Below, in pieces: positions 46,042-55,013 of a stretch of 64,000 nucleotides of DNA. The translations under genes and the position numbers were made by a program. Under the pieces are notes generated by a model. The model saw only the letters and a program-made list of their open reading frames with translations, searched no databases and was not told the DNA's origin. The stretch is from Clostridiales bacterium (GTDB lineage Bacteria > Bacillota > Desulfotomaculia > Desulfotomaculales > VENG01). The stretch lies in assembly GCA_021736985.1 (NCBI GenBank), contig JAIPEW010000002.1:62001-126000 (forward strand), written 5' to 3'. Positions within the stretch are counted from its first letter, which is position 1. Each line of letters starts with the position of its first letter.

Positions 46042-46890
46042 TTGCAAAATTTGAAGGCATTGTCTTTAATGGGGTTGCTTTCAATAATTTTAGTTTTTAT
46101 TGGCAGTGCTATTGGAGGTAAATCAGGAGCATTTTTATTCTTTATTATTTCTTTAGGGATAAATCTTTTTAGTTATTATAAAAGCGATAAAATTGCTATA
46201 AAAATGACCCGCTCAACCCCCATTTCCGAGAAACAAGCACCTGAATTATATGAAATAATACGGAAACTAACTAAAAGAGCCGGGTTGCCAATGCCTAAAA
46301 TCTATCGCACCCCTTCTCCTCAACCCAATGCTTTTGCAACAGGAAGAAATCCCAGCAACTCTTCAGTTGCAGTTACTGACGGGTTACTGCAAATTTTAAA
46401 TAAAAGAGAATTAGAAGGCGTGTTAGCTCATGAAATGTCCCACATTAAAAATCGCGACATTTTAATTGGTACAATAGCAGCATCTATGGCCGGTGCTATT
46501 ACAATGATATCTGAATTACTGCAGTGGAGCTTTATATTCGGTATGGGAGGCGATGATGAAGAAGGTGGAGGAATTGCCGGCTTAGCAGGCACCCTTCTAC
46601 TAGCTATACTAGCTCCTATAGCTGCAATGCTTATCCAGTTTGCCATCTCTCGTTCACGAGAATATTCAGCTGACCAGACAGGAGCTTACCTGGCCGGCGA
46701 CCCGGATGGGCTTGCTAGTGCTCTTTTAAAATTAGAAAAAGCTTCACACAAAATTCCAATGCAAGTTAATCCTTCTACTTCTCATCTTTTTATAACAAAC
46801 CCCCTATCTACTAAAACTATGGCAAGGTTATTTAGCACTCACCCGCCTATTGAAGATAGAGTTAAACGTTTGAAACAATTTAAAAAATAA
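46042..46890 (+). CDS. htpX: HtpX-like membrane zinc metalloprotease (M48)
   Basis: 282 residues. Two N-terminal membrane helices are followed by the M48 zinc motif AHEMSHIKNRD near residue 130, two more helices (about 150-200), and the third ligand region SRSREYSADQTGAYLAG. It degrades damaged membrane proteins in the cytoplasmic membrane. The TTG start follows AGGAGGATAAAGA. A terminator follows directly. Confidence 0.94.
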   Translation: MQNLKALSLMGLLSIILVFIGSAIGGKSGAFLFFIISLGINLFSYYKSDKIAIKMTRSTPISEKQAPELYEIIRKLTKRAGLPMPKIYRTPSPQPNAFATGRNPSNSSVAVTDGLLQILNKRELEGVLAHEMSHIKNRDILIGTIAASMAGAITMISELLQWSFIFGMGGDDEEGGGIAGLAGTLLLAILAPIAAMLIQFAISRSREYSADQTGAYLAGDPDGLASALLKLEKASHKIPMQVNPSTSHLFITNPLSTKTMARLFSTHPPIEDRVKRLKQFKK

Positions 46891-46918
46891 AAAAAACCGC
46901 TGTTTAAGCGGTTTTTTT
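46891..46918 (+). terminator. Terminator after htpX
   Basis: AAAAAACCGCT, a five-base loop and AGCGGTTTTTT, starting at the htpX stop and ending in an eight-T run. Confidence 0.9.
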
Positions 46919-46933
46919 TATCAATTTGTTTAA

Positions 46934-47061
46934 TTGTTCAAAAATGAACAAATTGTATAGTTCTATTATTTATAATTATAGCACTCCATTTTCCTTGTAA
47001 TACGTCATTTCACGAAGTTAAAACACATTCCATTAAATGGTGCACAAAATCACACACCATT
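46934..47061 (+). promoter_or_regulatory. Two small inverted repeats upstream of the TauE gene
   Basis: TTGTTCA-AAAA-TGAACAA (46934-46951) and AATGGTG-N12-CACCATT (47036-47061) lie in the 445-base AT-rich gap between htpX and the TauE gene. They could be operators. Apart from these the gap shows no gene or clear promoter. Confidence 0.35.
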
Positions 47062-47335
47062 GTTTGATTTTACACATTATATTCTCTTTTTTTTTATTAA
47101 CATTTATATTTAATGTTTTTACATACTTAATAAATTCTTGATTTTTCAGGGCTACAAGTCAAGTTTTACTAAAATACTTAATCATCTAAATATCTGGCAT
47201 AAATAATGCATTTTTAATATAATAAAAGTGCTTACTTTCACAAATAAACTTATTAAAATAAAAGAAGGAGGTATATCAAAACAAAATTAATTTACCGGCA
47301 AACCTTATTCTTACATAAAAGGGAGGGAAAAAACT

Positions 47336-48292
47336 ATGGTACAAGAATTATTAAGCCTTGGCAACTTAACAGATAAAATTAACATAATGGCTTCCTCGAA
47401 TACAGGCGAAACAGCAGGAAAAGCAGTCTCTGCTGCTGCCAATTCAGGTTTAGACTGGTGGATGTGGCCGCTAATATTATTCGTTACAACATTTGTAATG
47501 GGTATCGCTGCTGTTCTTGCAGGAGTCGGCGGCGGGGTATTATACGTACCTATTGTAGGAAGCTTTTTTCCATTTCACCTGGACTTTGTAAGAGGTGCAG
47601 GCCTGTTTGTCGCACTATCAGGTGCACTGGCTGCAGGTCCAGGATTATTAAAAGCCAATTTTGCAAATCTACGCCTGGCACTTCCAGTTGCATTAATTGC
47701 TTCAACATTTAGCATTGTCGGAGCATTCCTGGGATTAGCTCTGCCTACATGGATCCTCAAGCTGGGTCTGGGAGCAGTAATTACATTTATTGCAATTTTA
47801 TTTATCTTTTCTAAAAACTCGGAGTATCCCGAGGTTGGTGAGAAAGATAATATAACTAAAAAACTGAATATCTCGGGTTCTTATTGGGAAGGTTCACTCA
47901 ATAAAAGTATTGACTGGAGCATATGGCGTACCCCTCAGGGTTTTCTAATTTTTATTGTTATCGGATTAGTAGCAGGCATGTTCGGATTAGGTGCTGGCTG
48001 GGCAAACGTACCTGTGCTAAACCTATTAATGGGAGCACCATTAAAAGTTGCTGTAGGAACCAGTAAATTTTTACTTTCCATTACTGACACATCAGCTGCC
48101 TGGATTTATTTAAACAAAGGCGCAGTACTTCCGATCATTGCAGTTCCATCAATTCTGGGTCTCATGCTGGGATCCCTGGTTGGTGTAAGATTGCTGGCCA
48201 TAGCAAAACCCAAAATAGTCAGGTATATTGTTATTGCTATGCTCTTATTTGCCGGTATCCGGTCCTTCCTTGATGGGCTTGGTGCAATGTAA
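47336..48292 (+). CDS. TauE/SafE (TSUP) family sulfite/organosulfur exporter
   Basis: 318 residues. After an unusual N-terminal extension of about 35 residues rich in Ser, Ala and Asn come eight or so membrane helices in two repeats: GVGGGVLYVPIVGSFFPFHL in the first, GLGAGWANVPVLNLLMGAPL in the second. This is the TauE/SafE fold. In a sulfate reducer it may move sulfite or another sulfur anion, but the substrate is inferred. GGGAGGG precedes the ATG. It is followed 24 bases later by a small membrane gene. Confidence 0.87.
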   Translation: MVQELLSLGNLTDKINIMASSNTGETAGKAVSAAANSGLDWWMWPLILFVTTFVMGIAAVLAGVGGGVLYVPIVGSFFPFHLDFVRGAGLFVALSGALAAGPGLLKANFANLRLALPVALIASTFSIVGAFLGLALPTWILKLGLGAVITFIAILFIFSKNSEYPEVGEKDNITKKLNISGSYWEGSLNKSIDWSIWRTPQGFLIFIVIGLVAGMFGLGAGWANVPVLNLLMGAPLKVAVGTSKFLLSITDTSAAWIYLNKGAVLPIIAVPSILGLMLGSLVGVRLLAIAKPKIVRYIVIAMLLFAGIRSFLDGLGAM

Positions 48293-48316
48293 ATAAAAAA
48301 TGGAAGGAGGAATATT

Positions 48317-48760
48317 ATGGTTGACAAAGAAAAAAACAACCAACCACACGAAAAACTTGATATACCTCAAGAACAAATAAAATATGCTAATTTATTGTTA
48401 TATGGTTCATGGATAGCTATAGCTATCTTAATTATAACATATACTATTTACCTCAGTGGCATTGTATCTCCTTATATTGACCCTGCTCAAATGCCCCATT
48501 ACTGGTCTATGAGTGCTGCTGATTATTTACATGAAGCTAATGTGTCTTCAGGATGGGGTTGGATTAGCCTATTAGGTTATGGCGATTTTTTGAATTTTAT
48601 CGGAATAGTACTTCTTGGATCACTGACTATTATTGGGTATTTAACTCTTTTACTACGTTCATATATTAGACAAAAAGATATTCCGTATACATCCATAGTT
48701 ATTATTGAAATACTGGTACTAGTACTGGCAGCATCAGGAATACTTGCTGGAACACATTAA
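48317..48760 (+). CDS. Small membrane protein, partner of the TauE-like exporter
   Basis: 147 residues with three membrane segments (about 30-52, 90-115, 122-145) and a hydrophilic stretch between the first two (PHYWSMSAADYLHEANVSSG). The layout recalls DUF1634, which is often found beside TauE genes, but I am not certain of the family. AGGAGG lies just before the ATG, and it shares a transcript with the TauE gene, ending at one terminator. Confidence 0.7.
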   Translation: MVDKEKNNQPHEKLDIPQEQIKYANLLLYGSWIAIAILIITYTIYLSGIVSPYIDPAQMPHYWSMSAADYLHEANVSSGWGWISLLGYGDFLNFIGIVLLGSLTIIGYLTLLLRSYIRQKDIPYTSIVIIEILVLVLAASGILAGTH

Positions 48761-48764
48761 ATAT

Positions 48765-48800
48765 AAAAAAAACAGCGGAATATATTCTCGCTGTTTTTTT
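48765..48800 (+). terminator. Terminator after the TauE operon
   Basis: AACAGCG and CGCTGTT form a stem with an A run before and a T run of seven or more after it. Confidence 0.85.
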
Positions 48801-48883
48801 ATATTTACTTAATAAGATATATTAACATAGAAGAGTACGTGTTATAATATTATGCAAGTTTTTATAATTAGGAGGTAAATAAA

Positions 48884-49225
48884 TTGGCAGATATTTATGA
48901 AGAAGTTATGAACAAAGCTCAAGAATTAGGAGAACTGGTAACTCAAACAGACGAGTTTACAGAAGTTAAACAAAAACAAGCATTGATGTTCCATGATAAT
49001 TCTGCAATGGAACTTCTGCAATCATACGACGATTTAAAAAAACAGCAAAAAGAAAGACAAGATAATGGTGAAGAACTTACCCAGGAAGATACTGATGCTC
49101 TTGAACAACAAGAAACAAAATTAAATGAAAATGAAAACATAAAAAATTTTTTTGATTCACAAAAGAAATTTCAAGAAATGATTAATAAAGCACTTGAATT
49201 AATTATAAGACCTAGCAAGCAATAA
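48884..49225 (+). CDS. YlbF/YmcA family protein
   Basis: 113 residues, almost all alpha-helical and charged. DIYEEVMNKAQELGELVTQT at the start and NIKNFFDSQKKFQEMINKAL at the end match the Com_YlbF family (Bacillus YlbF/YmcA/YheA), which act as small helical adaptor proteins, including in RNase Y-dependent mRNA processing. Start TTG follows AGGAGG. It stands alone on a short transcript. Confidence 0.83.
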   Translation: MADIYEEVMNKAQELGELVTQTDEFTEVKQKQALMFHDNSAMELLQSYDDLKKQQKERQDNGEELTQEDTDALEQQETKLNENENIKNFFDSQKKFQEMINKALELIIRPSKQ

Positions 49226-49265
49226 ATAAAAAAACTGCCGTTTGCTGTTTTAGTAGTAAGCAAGC

Positions 49266-49426
49266 TGAGCCCCTGTCAAATAAAGAGTTGAAAAAATAAA
49301 AGTTTTATGTTGCAAGGTCTGATTCCGATATTCCATCGGGGTCGGACCTTTTAGTTTTTCTGTAATCTTTTCAGGTTGTAAAAATCCATGTATTCTATAT
49401 TTTAAATGTCTACTACAAAGGGAGTA
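49266..49426 (-). mobile_element. Internally deleted IS3-family remnant (MITE-like)
   Basis: About 160 bases that share both ends with the larger remnant at 29641-30260: TGAGCCCCTGTCAAATAAAGAG on one side and GTCTACTACAAAGGGAGTA on the other. Between them the minus strand encodes only the transposase C-terminus (IEYMDFYNLKRLQK, then KGPTPMEYRNQTLQ after a frameshift). The middle and 5' part are deleted. It lies between the YlbF and malQ genes and may be a non-autonomous derivative. Confidence 0.72.
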
Positions 49427-49532
49427 TATTATAGTGTTTTTTTAAAAGGAACATTTTGATTTAACATTTTATACAATACATAAACTCGGGAGATAATAAT
49501 ATTAAACCTAAATATGTAGGAGAGTGTATAAA

Positions 49533-51578
49533 ATGAAAGAATACTCTACTCAACAGTTACATAAACTGGCTCGTTTATACGGCATTGAAACAGCATACAG
49601 AGATTTTAAAGGTAAGCTGCAATATGCTGAACCGCAATCACTCTTAGCAACATTACGTGCATTAGAAGCACCAGTAGAAAACATGGCAGATATCCCTGAT
49701 GCGCTTCGCCAGAGTGTCCAAGAACGCTGGCAAAAACATTGTGAACCGATTACAGTGGTCTGGGGGAGTAATTACGCCAGCATTGAATTTAAGTTACCAG
49801 CAATATATGAAAAAGAAACTGGAAAGTGTCACCTGCAAATAGAGAATGGAAAGACATTCTCCTGGGAACAAAAAATTTTTTCACTTCCAGTCTTACAAAG
49901 TATAACTGTAGAAGGCGTAAAATACATAATAAAAATGCTTACCTTAAATATAGAACTACCATACGGATATCACAGTTTCAAACTTGTCTTACCCGGGATA
50001 CAATGCAGCACATTAATTATCGCTGCACCACAAAATTTTTATTCATTGCAACAAAAACACATGTGGGGAATTTTTAGCCCGGTGTATTCTCTTTATTCTG
50101 AGCATAGCTGGGGAGCAGGTGATTTTAACGATTTTGGGAGTTTTATAGACTGGATAGGAGAAAACGGAGGAAACATAGCCGGCACCTTACCCCTTTTAAG
50201 CACTTTTTTAGACAAACCTTTTAACCCAAGTCCTTACTCACCCATCAGCAGGTTATTCTGGAATGAATTTTATTTAAACATTATGGAAATTCCTGAACTT
50301 GCTTATTGTCCTGAAGCACGAGAATTAATTGAATCTGAACAAATACAAAAAGAGCTTAATGATCTACAAAACCTGCCGCTGGTAGACTATCACCGCTGTA
50401 TGGCAATAAAACGACAGGTACTAGAAAAACTTGCAAATTGCTGCTTTTCCAGTAATTCTGCAAGAAAAAACTTGCTCCACAAATGGTTAGAAAAAAACCC
50501 AATGGTACAGGATTATGCACGTTTCCGAGCAGTAGTTGAACTTAAAGGGGCAAACTGGCGTAATTGGTCCAAATCACTTAGAGACGGCATTATAGAAAGA
50601 CAGGATTACAACCCGGAAATAGAAATGTATCATATTTACATACAATGGGTAACTTACGAACAATTTCAAAAGCTTGTAAACAAAGCAAATCATAATAACG
50701 TGAATTTATACTTGGATTTCCCATTGGGAGTTAACAGCGACGGTTACGATATTTGGCGGGAGAGAGATTCTTTTGTTTTAAACGTGAGCAGCGGGGCACC
50801 ACCAGACATGTTTTTTACAAAGGGACAAGATTGGGGAGTAATTCCGTTGCATCCTATACGAATAAGAGAACAGGGTTACGGGTATTACATTGAGTGCTTG
50901 AAGCATCACCTGAGAAACGCTAGCATTCTGCGCATGGATCATGTTATGGGACTGCACAGGCTTTTTTGGATTCCACATGGATTACCTGCAGATCAAGGTA
51001 TTTACGTACATTACTATCCTGAAGATTTTTATGCAATCTTATCGTTAGAATCCAACAAAAACCAAGCAGTTATAGTTGGCGAAGACCTTGGATTAGTTCC
51101 GGATTATGTACGAAAAAAAATGAAGTACCATAATGCTTACAACATGTATGTGCTTCCTTTTGAATTAACAAAGGATAATAAGCAAATGCTAAAAGAACCG
51201 CCATTGCATTCGCTTAACTGCATGAATACACATGATATGCCACCATTTGCTGCTTTCTGGCCTGAAATGAATAAAGAAGAACGAAACATACTGATTAAAT
51301 TCTTATACCAACAGGGATGGTTAACTGAATATACTGAGGACACAGAAACTATTTTTCAAGCTTGCCTGGAATTTTTAGCATCAAGTTCTTCCCAGCTTAT
51401 GTTAATAAATTTAGAAGATATTTGGCTGGAGACTAAACCACAAAATATTCCAGGAACACAAGATGAAAATCCCAACTGGCAAAGAAAAACCCACTACAGT
51501 ATTGAAACATTCAAAAAAATGCCGAAAATACACAACTTACTGCAAAAAATCCACAATTCTAGAAATACGGAGGGTTAA
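49533..51578 (+). CDS. malQ: 4-alpha-glucanotransferase (amylomaltase, GH77)
   Basis: About 681 residues, the long MalQ form with N-terminal extra domains as in Escherichia coli. The catalytic triad of GH77 is visible: the nucleophile Asp in LRMDHVMGLHR, the acid Glu in VGEDLGLVP and the third Asp in MNTHDMPPF. SPYSPISRLFWNEFYL is a family segment. It rearranges alpha-1,4-glucans. I chose ATG 49533 because GTG 49524 abuts the ribosome site. It is seven bases upstream of the GH57 gene. Confidence 0.93.
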   Translation: MKEYSTQQLHKLARLYGIETAYRDFKGKLQYAEPQSLLATLRALEAPVENMADIPDALRQSVQERWQKHCEPITVVWGSNYASIEFKLPAIYEKETGKCHLQIENGKTFSWEQKIFSLPVLQSITVEGVKYIIKMLTLNIELPYGYHSFKLVLPGIQCSTLIIAAPQNFYSLQQKHMWGIFSPVYSLYSEHSWGAGDFNDFGSFIDWIGENGGNIAGTLPLLSTFLDKPFNPSPYSPISRLFWNEFYLNIMEIPELAYCPEARELIESEQIQKELNDLQNLPLVDYHRCMAIKRQVLEKLANCCFSSNSARKNLLHKWLEKNPMVQDYARFRAVVELKGANWRNWSKSLRDGIIERQDYNPEIEMYHIYIQWVTYEQFQKLVNKANHNNVNLYLDFPLGVNSDGYDIWRERDSFVLNVSSGAPPDMFFTKGQDWGVIPLHPIRIREQGYGYYIECLKHHLRNASILRMDHVMGLHRLFWIPHGLPADQGIYVHYYPEDFYAILSLESNKNQAVIVGEDLGLVPDYVRKKMKYHNAYNMYVLPFELTKDNKQMLKEPPLHSLNCMNTHDMPPFAAFWPEMNKEERNILIKFLYQQGWLTEYTEDTETIFQACLEFLASSSSQLMLINLEDIWLETKPQNIPGTQDENPNWQRKTHYSIETFKKMPKIHNLLQKIHNSRNTEG

Positions 51579-51584
51579 ACCAGC

Positions 51585-54014
51585 ATGGAAAAATATATTT
51601 GTATACACGGACACTTCTATCAACCCCCCCGGGAGAATCCCTGGCTCGAAGATATTGAATTACAGGACTCAGCGCATCCATATCATGATTGGAATCAAAG
51701 AGTAACTGCCGAATGTTATGCACCAAACGCCTCATCTCGAATTTTGAACAATAAAAAAAACATAAAAAAAATAATAAATAATTATGCCCAAATTAGTTTC
51801 AACTTTGGACCAACAATATTGGACTGGATGGAAACTAAAAACCCTGATACTTATCAAGCTATAATAGAAGCAGACAAAAAAAGCATAAAAAATTTCTCAG
51901 GACACGGCTCGGCCCTTGCCCAAACATACAACCATATGATCATGCCCCTGGCAAACAAGCAGGATAAATACACTCAGATAATCTGGGGGATCAAGGATTT
52001 TGAACACCGTTTCAAGCGTAAACCAGAAGGAATGTGGTTGCCTGAAACTGCTGTAGATTTAGAAACCCTTGATATAATGGCAGAACTTGGTATAACCTTT
52101 ACTATACTTACTCCATATCAAGCTAAACGGTTCCGTAAAATAGACAATCAAAACTGGGAAAAAGTTGAATCCAGAGGAATTGACCCTTCAATGCCGTATA
52201 AACTCAACCTGCCTTTATCCGGGCGCGTAATAAATATATTTTTTTATGACGGGCCTATATCTCAAGGCGTAGCTTTTGAAGGTCTATTAAATGATGGAGA
52301 AAAATTTGCCAACCGCTTGCTTTCAGGATTCTCTAAAGATCGAGATTGGCCGCAGCTAGTAAATATATCGACTGACGGTGAAACTTATGGCCATCACCAT
52401 CACTACGGGGATATGGCGCTAGCTTATGCACTTAATTATATAAGATCAAATGATCTTGCGCGGATTACAAATTATAGTGAGTTTCTAGAGACATATCCCC
52501 CTACTCATGAAGTTGAAATTTGGGAAAATACATCCTGGAGCTGTGCACATGGTGTTAAACGCTGGTATTATGACTGCGGATGCAACTCCGGCATGCACTC
52601 TGATTGGAACCAGAAATGGAGAGAACCGCTACGCAGCGCACTAGATAGCCTCAGGGATACATTAATCCCACTGTATGAGAAAAAAGCACAAGAATTCCTA
52701 AAAGATCCATGGTCAGCCAGAAACGATTATATATACATTATACTTGATCGATCTCCCGATAATTTAAAACAATTCATAAAAAAACATTCTACCCGTGAAT
52801 TTAACAACAATGAGCATATTACCATGCTTAAACTCCTGGAAATACAGCGGCATGCTATGCTTATGTATACCAGTTGCGGCTGGTTTTTTGATGATATATC
52901 AGGTATAGAAACTGTGCAGATAATTCAATACGCTGGCCGTGCCATTCAATTAGCAGAAGAGCTTTTCCAACAAAATATAGAACCTAGCTTTATTGAAGCA
53001 CTTGCAAAGGCAAAAAGCAATCTTCCCAAACACAAAGACGGGGCTTATATATATAATAATTACGTAAAACCCGCCAAGGTAAACCTGATTAAAGTAGGAG
53101 CACACTACGCACTAAGCTCCCTGTTCAAACCTTATGAAGAAAAGACACAAATTTATTGTTATCAGATACACAGGGATGATTATCACAAAATATTTAAAGA
53201 TGATTTCCGAATAACAATGGGACGCGCCCGAATAAGTTCTGTTGTAACACATGAATCCGATACAATAACCTTTGCTGCAATTAAACCGGATAATTACAAT
53301 TTAAATGCCGGGGTTCGAATATACAAGAATGAATTTGAATATCAGGAGCTCTTGAAAAAGATTAAAGCTGCAGCTGAAAATAAAAACCTTTCTCAAATAA
53401 ATCATATTTTAAATACATACTTTGAAGGTGTAAGTTATTCTTTAAAAGAACTTTTTAAAGATGAACAGCGTAAAATAACGAATCTCATGATTAATTCAAG
53501 TTTAGAAGAAGTCGAAGACGAATTGAGAGAAATTTACCATCATTATTTACCATTAATACGCTTTTTGAATAAGCTTAATATTCCGCAGCCCCGTGCAATA
53601 TACCTGGCAGCACAATTTAATATAAATACCGATCTCGTCCGTGCTCTATCTGAATCTAGGATTGATTTTAAACACGTCAACAACCTTTTAACACAGGCCA
53701 ATGAATGGGATATCGCACTAGATGAAAAAGAAGTAAGCTATACCTTAAAAGAAACTCTAGAACGGTTAGCCAAAAGATTAAAAGAAGGCCCAACTGATTT
53801 GTCGCTTTTAAAAAACATTATTGAAACTACCGAACTAGCCCGTTCATTATCTTTTAATGTTAATTTATGGCAGATACAAAACATCTACTACCAGTTACTA
53901 AATTCTGTCTACGGAGATATTCAAGGTAAGGCAGAAAATGGTAATATAGATGCCGGTGAATGGATAAAAAATTTTGATACTCTAGGAGAAAAACTTAACA
54001 TATTAAAGCACTAA
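51585..54014 (+). CDS. GH57 family glycoside hydrolase with DUF3536 region
   Basis: 809 residues. The N-terminal GH57 barrel has CIHGHFYQPPRENPW, the region of the nucleophile Glu in GMWLPETAVDLETL, and the Asp-containing STDGETYGHHHHYGDMAL. The C-terminal half (from about 420) is mostly helical and matches the DUF3536-type extension. Likely an alpha-amylase or 4-alpha-glucanotransferase on storage glucan, working with malQ just upstream. Substrate inferred. Confidence 0.88.
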   Translation: MEKYICIHGHFYQPPRENPWLEDIELQDSAHPYHDWNQRVTAECYAPNASSRILNNKKNIKKIINNYAQISFNFGPTILDWMETKNPDTYQAIIEADKKSIKNFSGHGSALAQTYNHMIMPLANKQDKYTQIIWGIKDFEHRFKRKPEGMWLPETAVDLETLDIMAELGITFTILTPYQAKRFRKIDNQNWEKVESRGIDPSMPYKLNLPLSGRVINIFFYDGPISQGVAFEGLLNDGEKFANRLLSGFSKDRDWPQLVNISTDGETYGHHHHYGDMALAYALNYIRSNDLARITNYSEFLETYPPTHEVEIWENTSWSCAHGVKRWYYDCGCNSGMHSDWNQKWREPLRSALDSLRDTLIPLYEKKAQEFLKDPWSARNDYIYIILDRSPDNLKQFIKKHSTREFNNNEHITMLKLLEIQRHAMLMYTSCGWFFDDISGIETVQIIQYAGRAIQLAEELFQQNIEPSFIEALAKAKSNLPKHKDGAYIYNNYVKPAKVNLIKVGAHYALSSLFKPYEEKTQIYCYQIHRDDYHKIFKDDFRITMGRARISSVVTHESDTITFAAIKPDNYNLNAGVRIYKNEFEYQELLKKIKAAAENKNLSQINHILNTYFEGVSYSLKELFKDEQRKITNLMINSSLEEVEDELREIYHHYLPLIRFLNKLNIPQPRAIYLAAQFNINTDLVRALSESRIDFKHVNNLLTQANEWDIALDEKEVSYTLKETLERLAKRLKEGPTDLSLLKNIIETTELARSLSFNVNLWQIQNIYYQLLNSVYGDIQGKAENGNIDAGEWIKNFDTLGEKLNILKH

Positions 54015-54052
54015 AAAAACAAGGGGCATATTTAAACTACCCCTTGTTTTTT
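54014..54052 (+). terminator. Terminator after the GH57 gene
   Basis: AAAAAACAAGGGG pairs with CCCCTTGTTTTTT right after the stop codon, ending in a T run. It may also serve the minus-strand gene that ends at 54076. Confidence 0.88.
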
Positions 54053-54075
54053 AACTTAATTTCACCGTTCGATTT

Positions 54076-54249
54076 TTACTCTTTGTTTTTAACTGCCTGC
54101 TCATATGGGCAATATTCTTCTTTTTGCTTTTCATCCAGGGTACAACCCCAGTGATCTGCCCCTGCTGCAAAACAACGATATTTACAGAAACTACAAAAAG
54201 TATGTGTGATTTGCTCTTGAGTCATATCTTCTGCTTTTATTCTTTCCAT
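54076..54249 (-). CDS. 57-residue cysteine-rich protein
   Basis: Not in the ORF track. A strong GGGAGGGG precedes the ATG at 54249 on the minus strand. The product has CSFCKYRC near residue 19 and further cysteines at about 36 (HWGCTLDE) and 47 (EYCPYE), five in all, suggesting a small zinc or Fe-S site. The N-terminus is acidic (MERIKAEDMTQEQI). I do not recognise the family. It lies between the GH57 terminator and tRNA-Cys. Confidence 0.7.
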   Translation of the reverse strand: MERIKAEDMTQEQITHTFCSFCKYRCFAAGADHWGCTLDEKQKEEYCPYEQAVKNKE

Positions 54250-54317
54250 TTTAACAATCCCCTCCCTTTACTTCACATACTATTTTCTTTAAAAGACACT
54301 GCGTGATCAATAAGAAA

Positions 54318-54355
54318 ATGACAGAGGTCTCGTTTAAAACCCCTGCCATTTTCTA
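54318..54355 (-). terminator. Likely terminator after tRNA-Cys
   Basis: AGAAAATGGCAG and CTGTCATTTTCT pair with one mismatch downstream of the tRNA-Cys 3' end on the minus strand, followed by TTATT. Confidence 0.5.
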
Positions 54356-54362
54356 GATAAAT

Positions 54363-54438
54363 TGGAGGCGACTCCCGGATTCGAACCGGGGAATCGAGGA
54401 TTTGCAGTCCTCTGCCTTAGCCACTTGGCTAAGTCGCC
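54363..54438 (-). tRNA. tRNA-Cys (anticodon GCA)
   Basis: The minus strand reads GGCGACT, D-arm AGCCAAGTGGCT, anticodon stem GAGGA/TCCTC with loop CTGCAAA (anticodon GCA), T-arm CCGGTTCGAATCCGG, acceptor AGTCGCC and an encoded CCA. Confidence 0.95.
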
Positions 54439-54602
54439 ATATACTACAACTAAATATTACATATTATTTTATTATTAAACAACTATATCCTTACGCAAAA
54501 TAATTATAAAATAAAATCCGTTAATAGTCAAACAAATCTTAATCCAATCACAATCTAAAAATTTAACTGGATAATTTTGATTCTCAGAACTATAAAATAA
54601 AA

Positions 54603-54629
54603 AAATTGTAGTTTGGAATACTACAATTT
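54603..54629 (-). terminator. Terminator of the Asp-Phe-Gly tRNA cluster
   Basis: AAATTGTAGT, a seven-base loop and ACTACAATTT, just downstream of tRNA-Gly on the minus strand, with a T run after it. Confidence 0.8.
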
Positions 54630-54649
54630 CTCGCGGCTTACCTGAAAAT

Positions 54650-54724
54650 TGGAGCGGAAGACGGGATTCGAACCCGCGACCCCCGGCTTGGCAAGCCGAT
54701 GCTCTACCGCTGAGCTACTTCCGC
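54650..54724 (-). tRNA. tRNA-Gly (anticodon GCC)
   Basis: The minus strand reads GCGGAAG, D-arm GCTCAGCGGTAGAGC, anticodon loop TTGCCAA (anticodon GCC), T-arm CGGGTTCGAATCCCG, acceptor CTTCCGC and CCA. Third gene of a three-tRNA cluster. Confidence 0.95.
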
Positions 54725-54736
54725 AAGCAATAAAGT

Positions 54737-54812
54737 TGGTGCCACGGGACGGAGTCGAACCGCCGACACGAGGATTTTCAGTCCACTGCTCTACCACCTG
54801 AGCTACCGTGGC
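54737..54812 (-). tRNA. tRNA-Phe (anticodon GAA)
   Basis: The minus strand reads GCCACGG, D-arm GCTCAGGTGGTAGAGC, anticodon loop CTGAAAA (anticodon GAA), T-arm GGCGGTTCGACTCCGTC, acceptor CCGTGGC and CCA. The anticodon stem GTGGA/TCCTC shows one T-T mismatch. Confidence 0.93.
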
Positions 54813-54816
54813 AAAA

Positions 54817-54892
54817 TGGCGGAGCTGACGAGAATCGAACTCGCGATCTCCGGCGTGACAGGCCGGCGTGTTAACCGCTACACCACAGCTCC
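54817..54892 (-). tRNA. tRNA-Asp (anticodon GTC)
   Basis: The minus strand reads GGAGCTG, D-arm with GTGTAGCGGTTAACAC, anticodon stem GCCGG with loop CTGTCAC (anticodon GTC), T-arm CGAGTTCGATTCTCG, discriminator G and CCA. First gene of the cluster. Confidence 0.95.
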
Positions 54893-55013
54893 GAATAACT
54901 TTATTCATAATTAAATTTCAGTTTGTGAATAACGTCATTGCGTTATCGACAATGACTAGTATACAAAAACATGAGCCAAATGTCAATATTATTTTAAATT
55001 TAAATTTAAAACA

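Noticed and set aside
54621-54908. Minus-strand 95-aa ORF with motifs such as GDREFDSRQ and VVEQWTENPRVGGSTPSRG.
   Set aside because: It is a translation of the tRNA-Asp, -Phe and -Gly genes, a well-known false protein.
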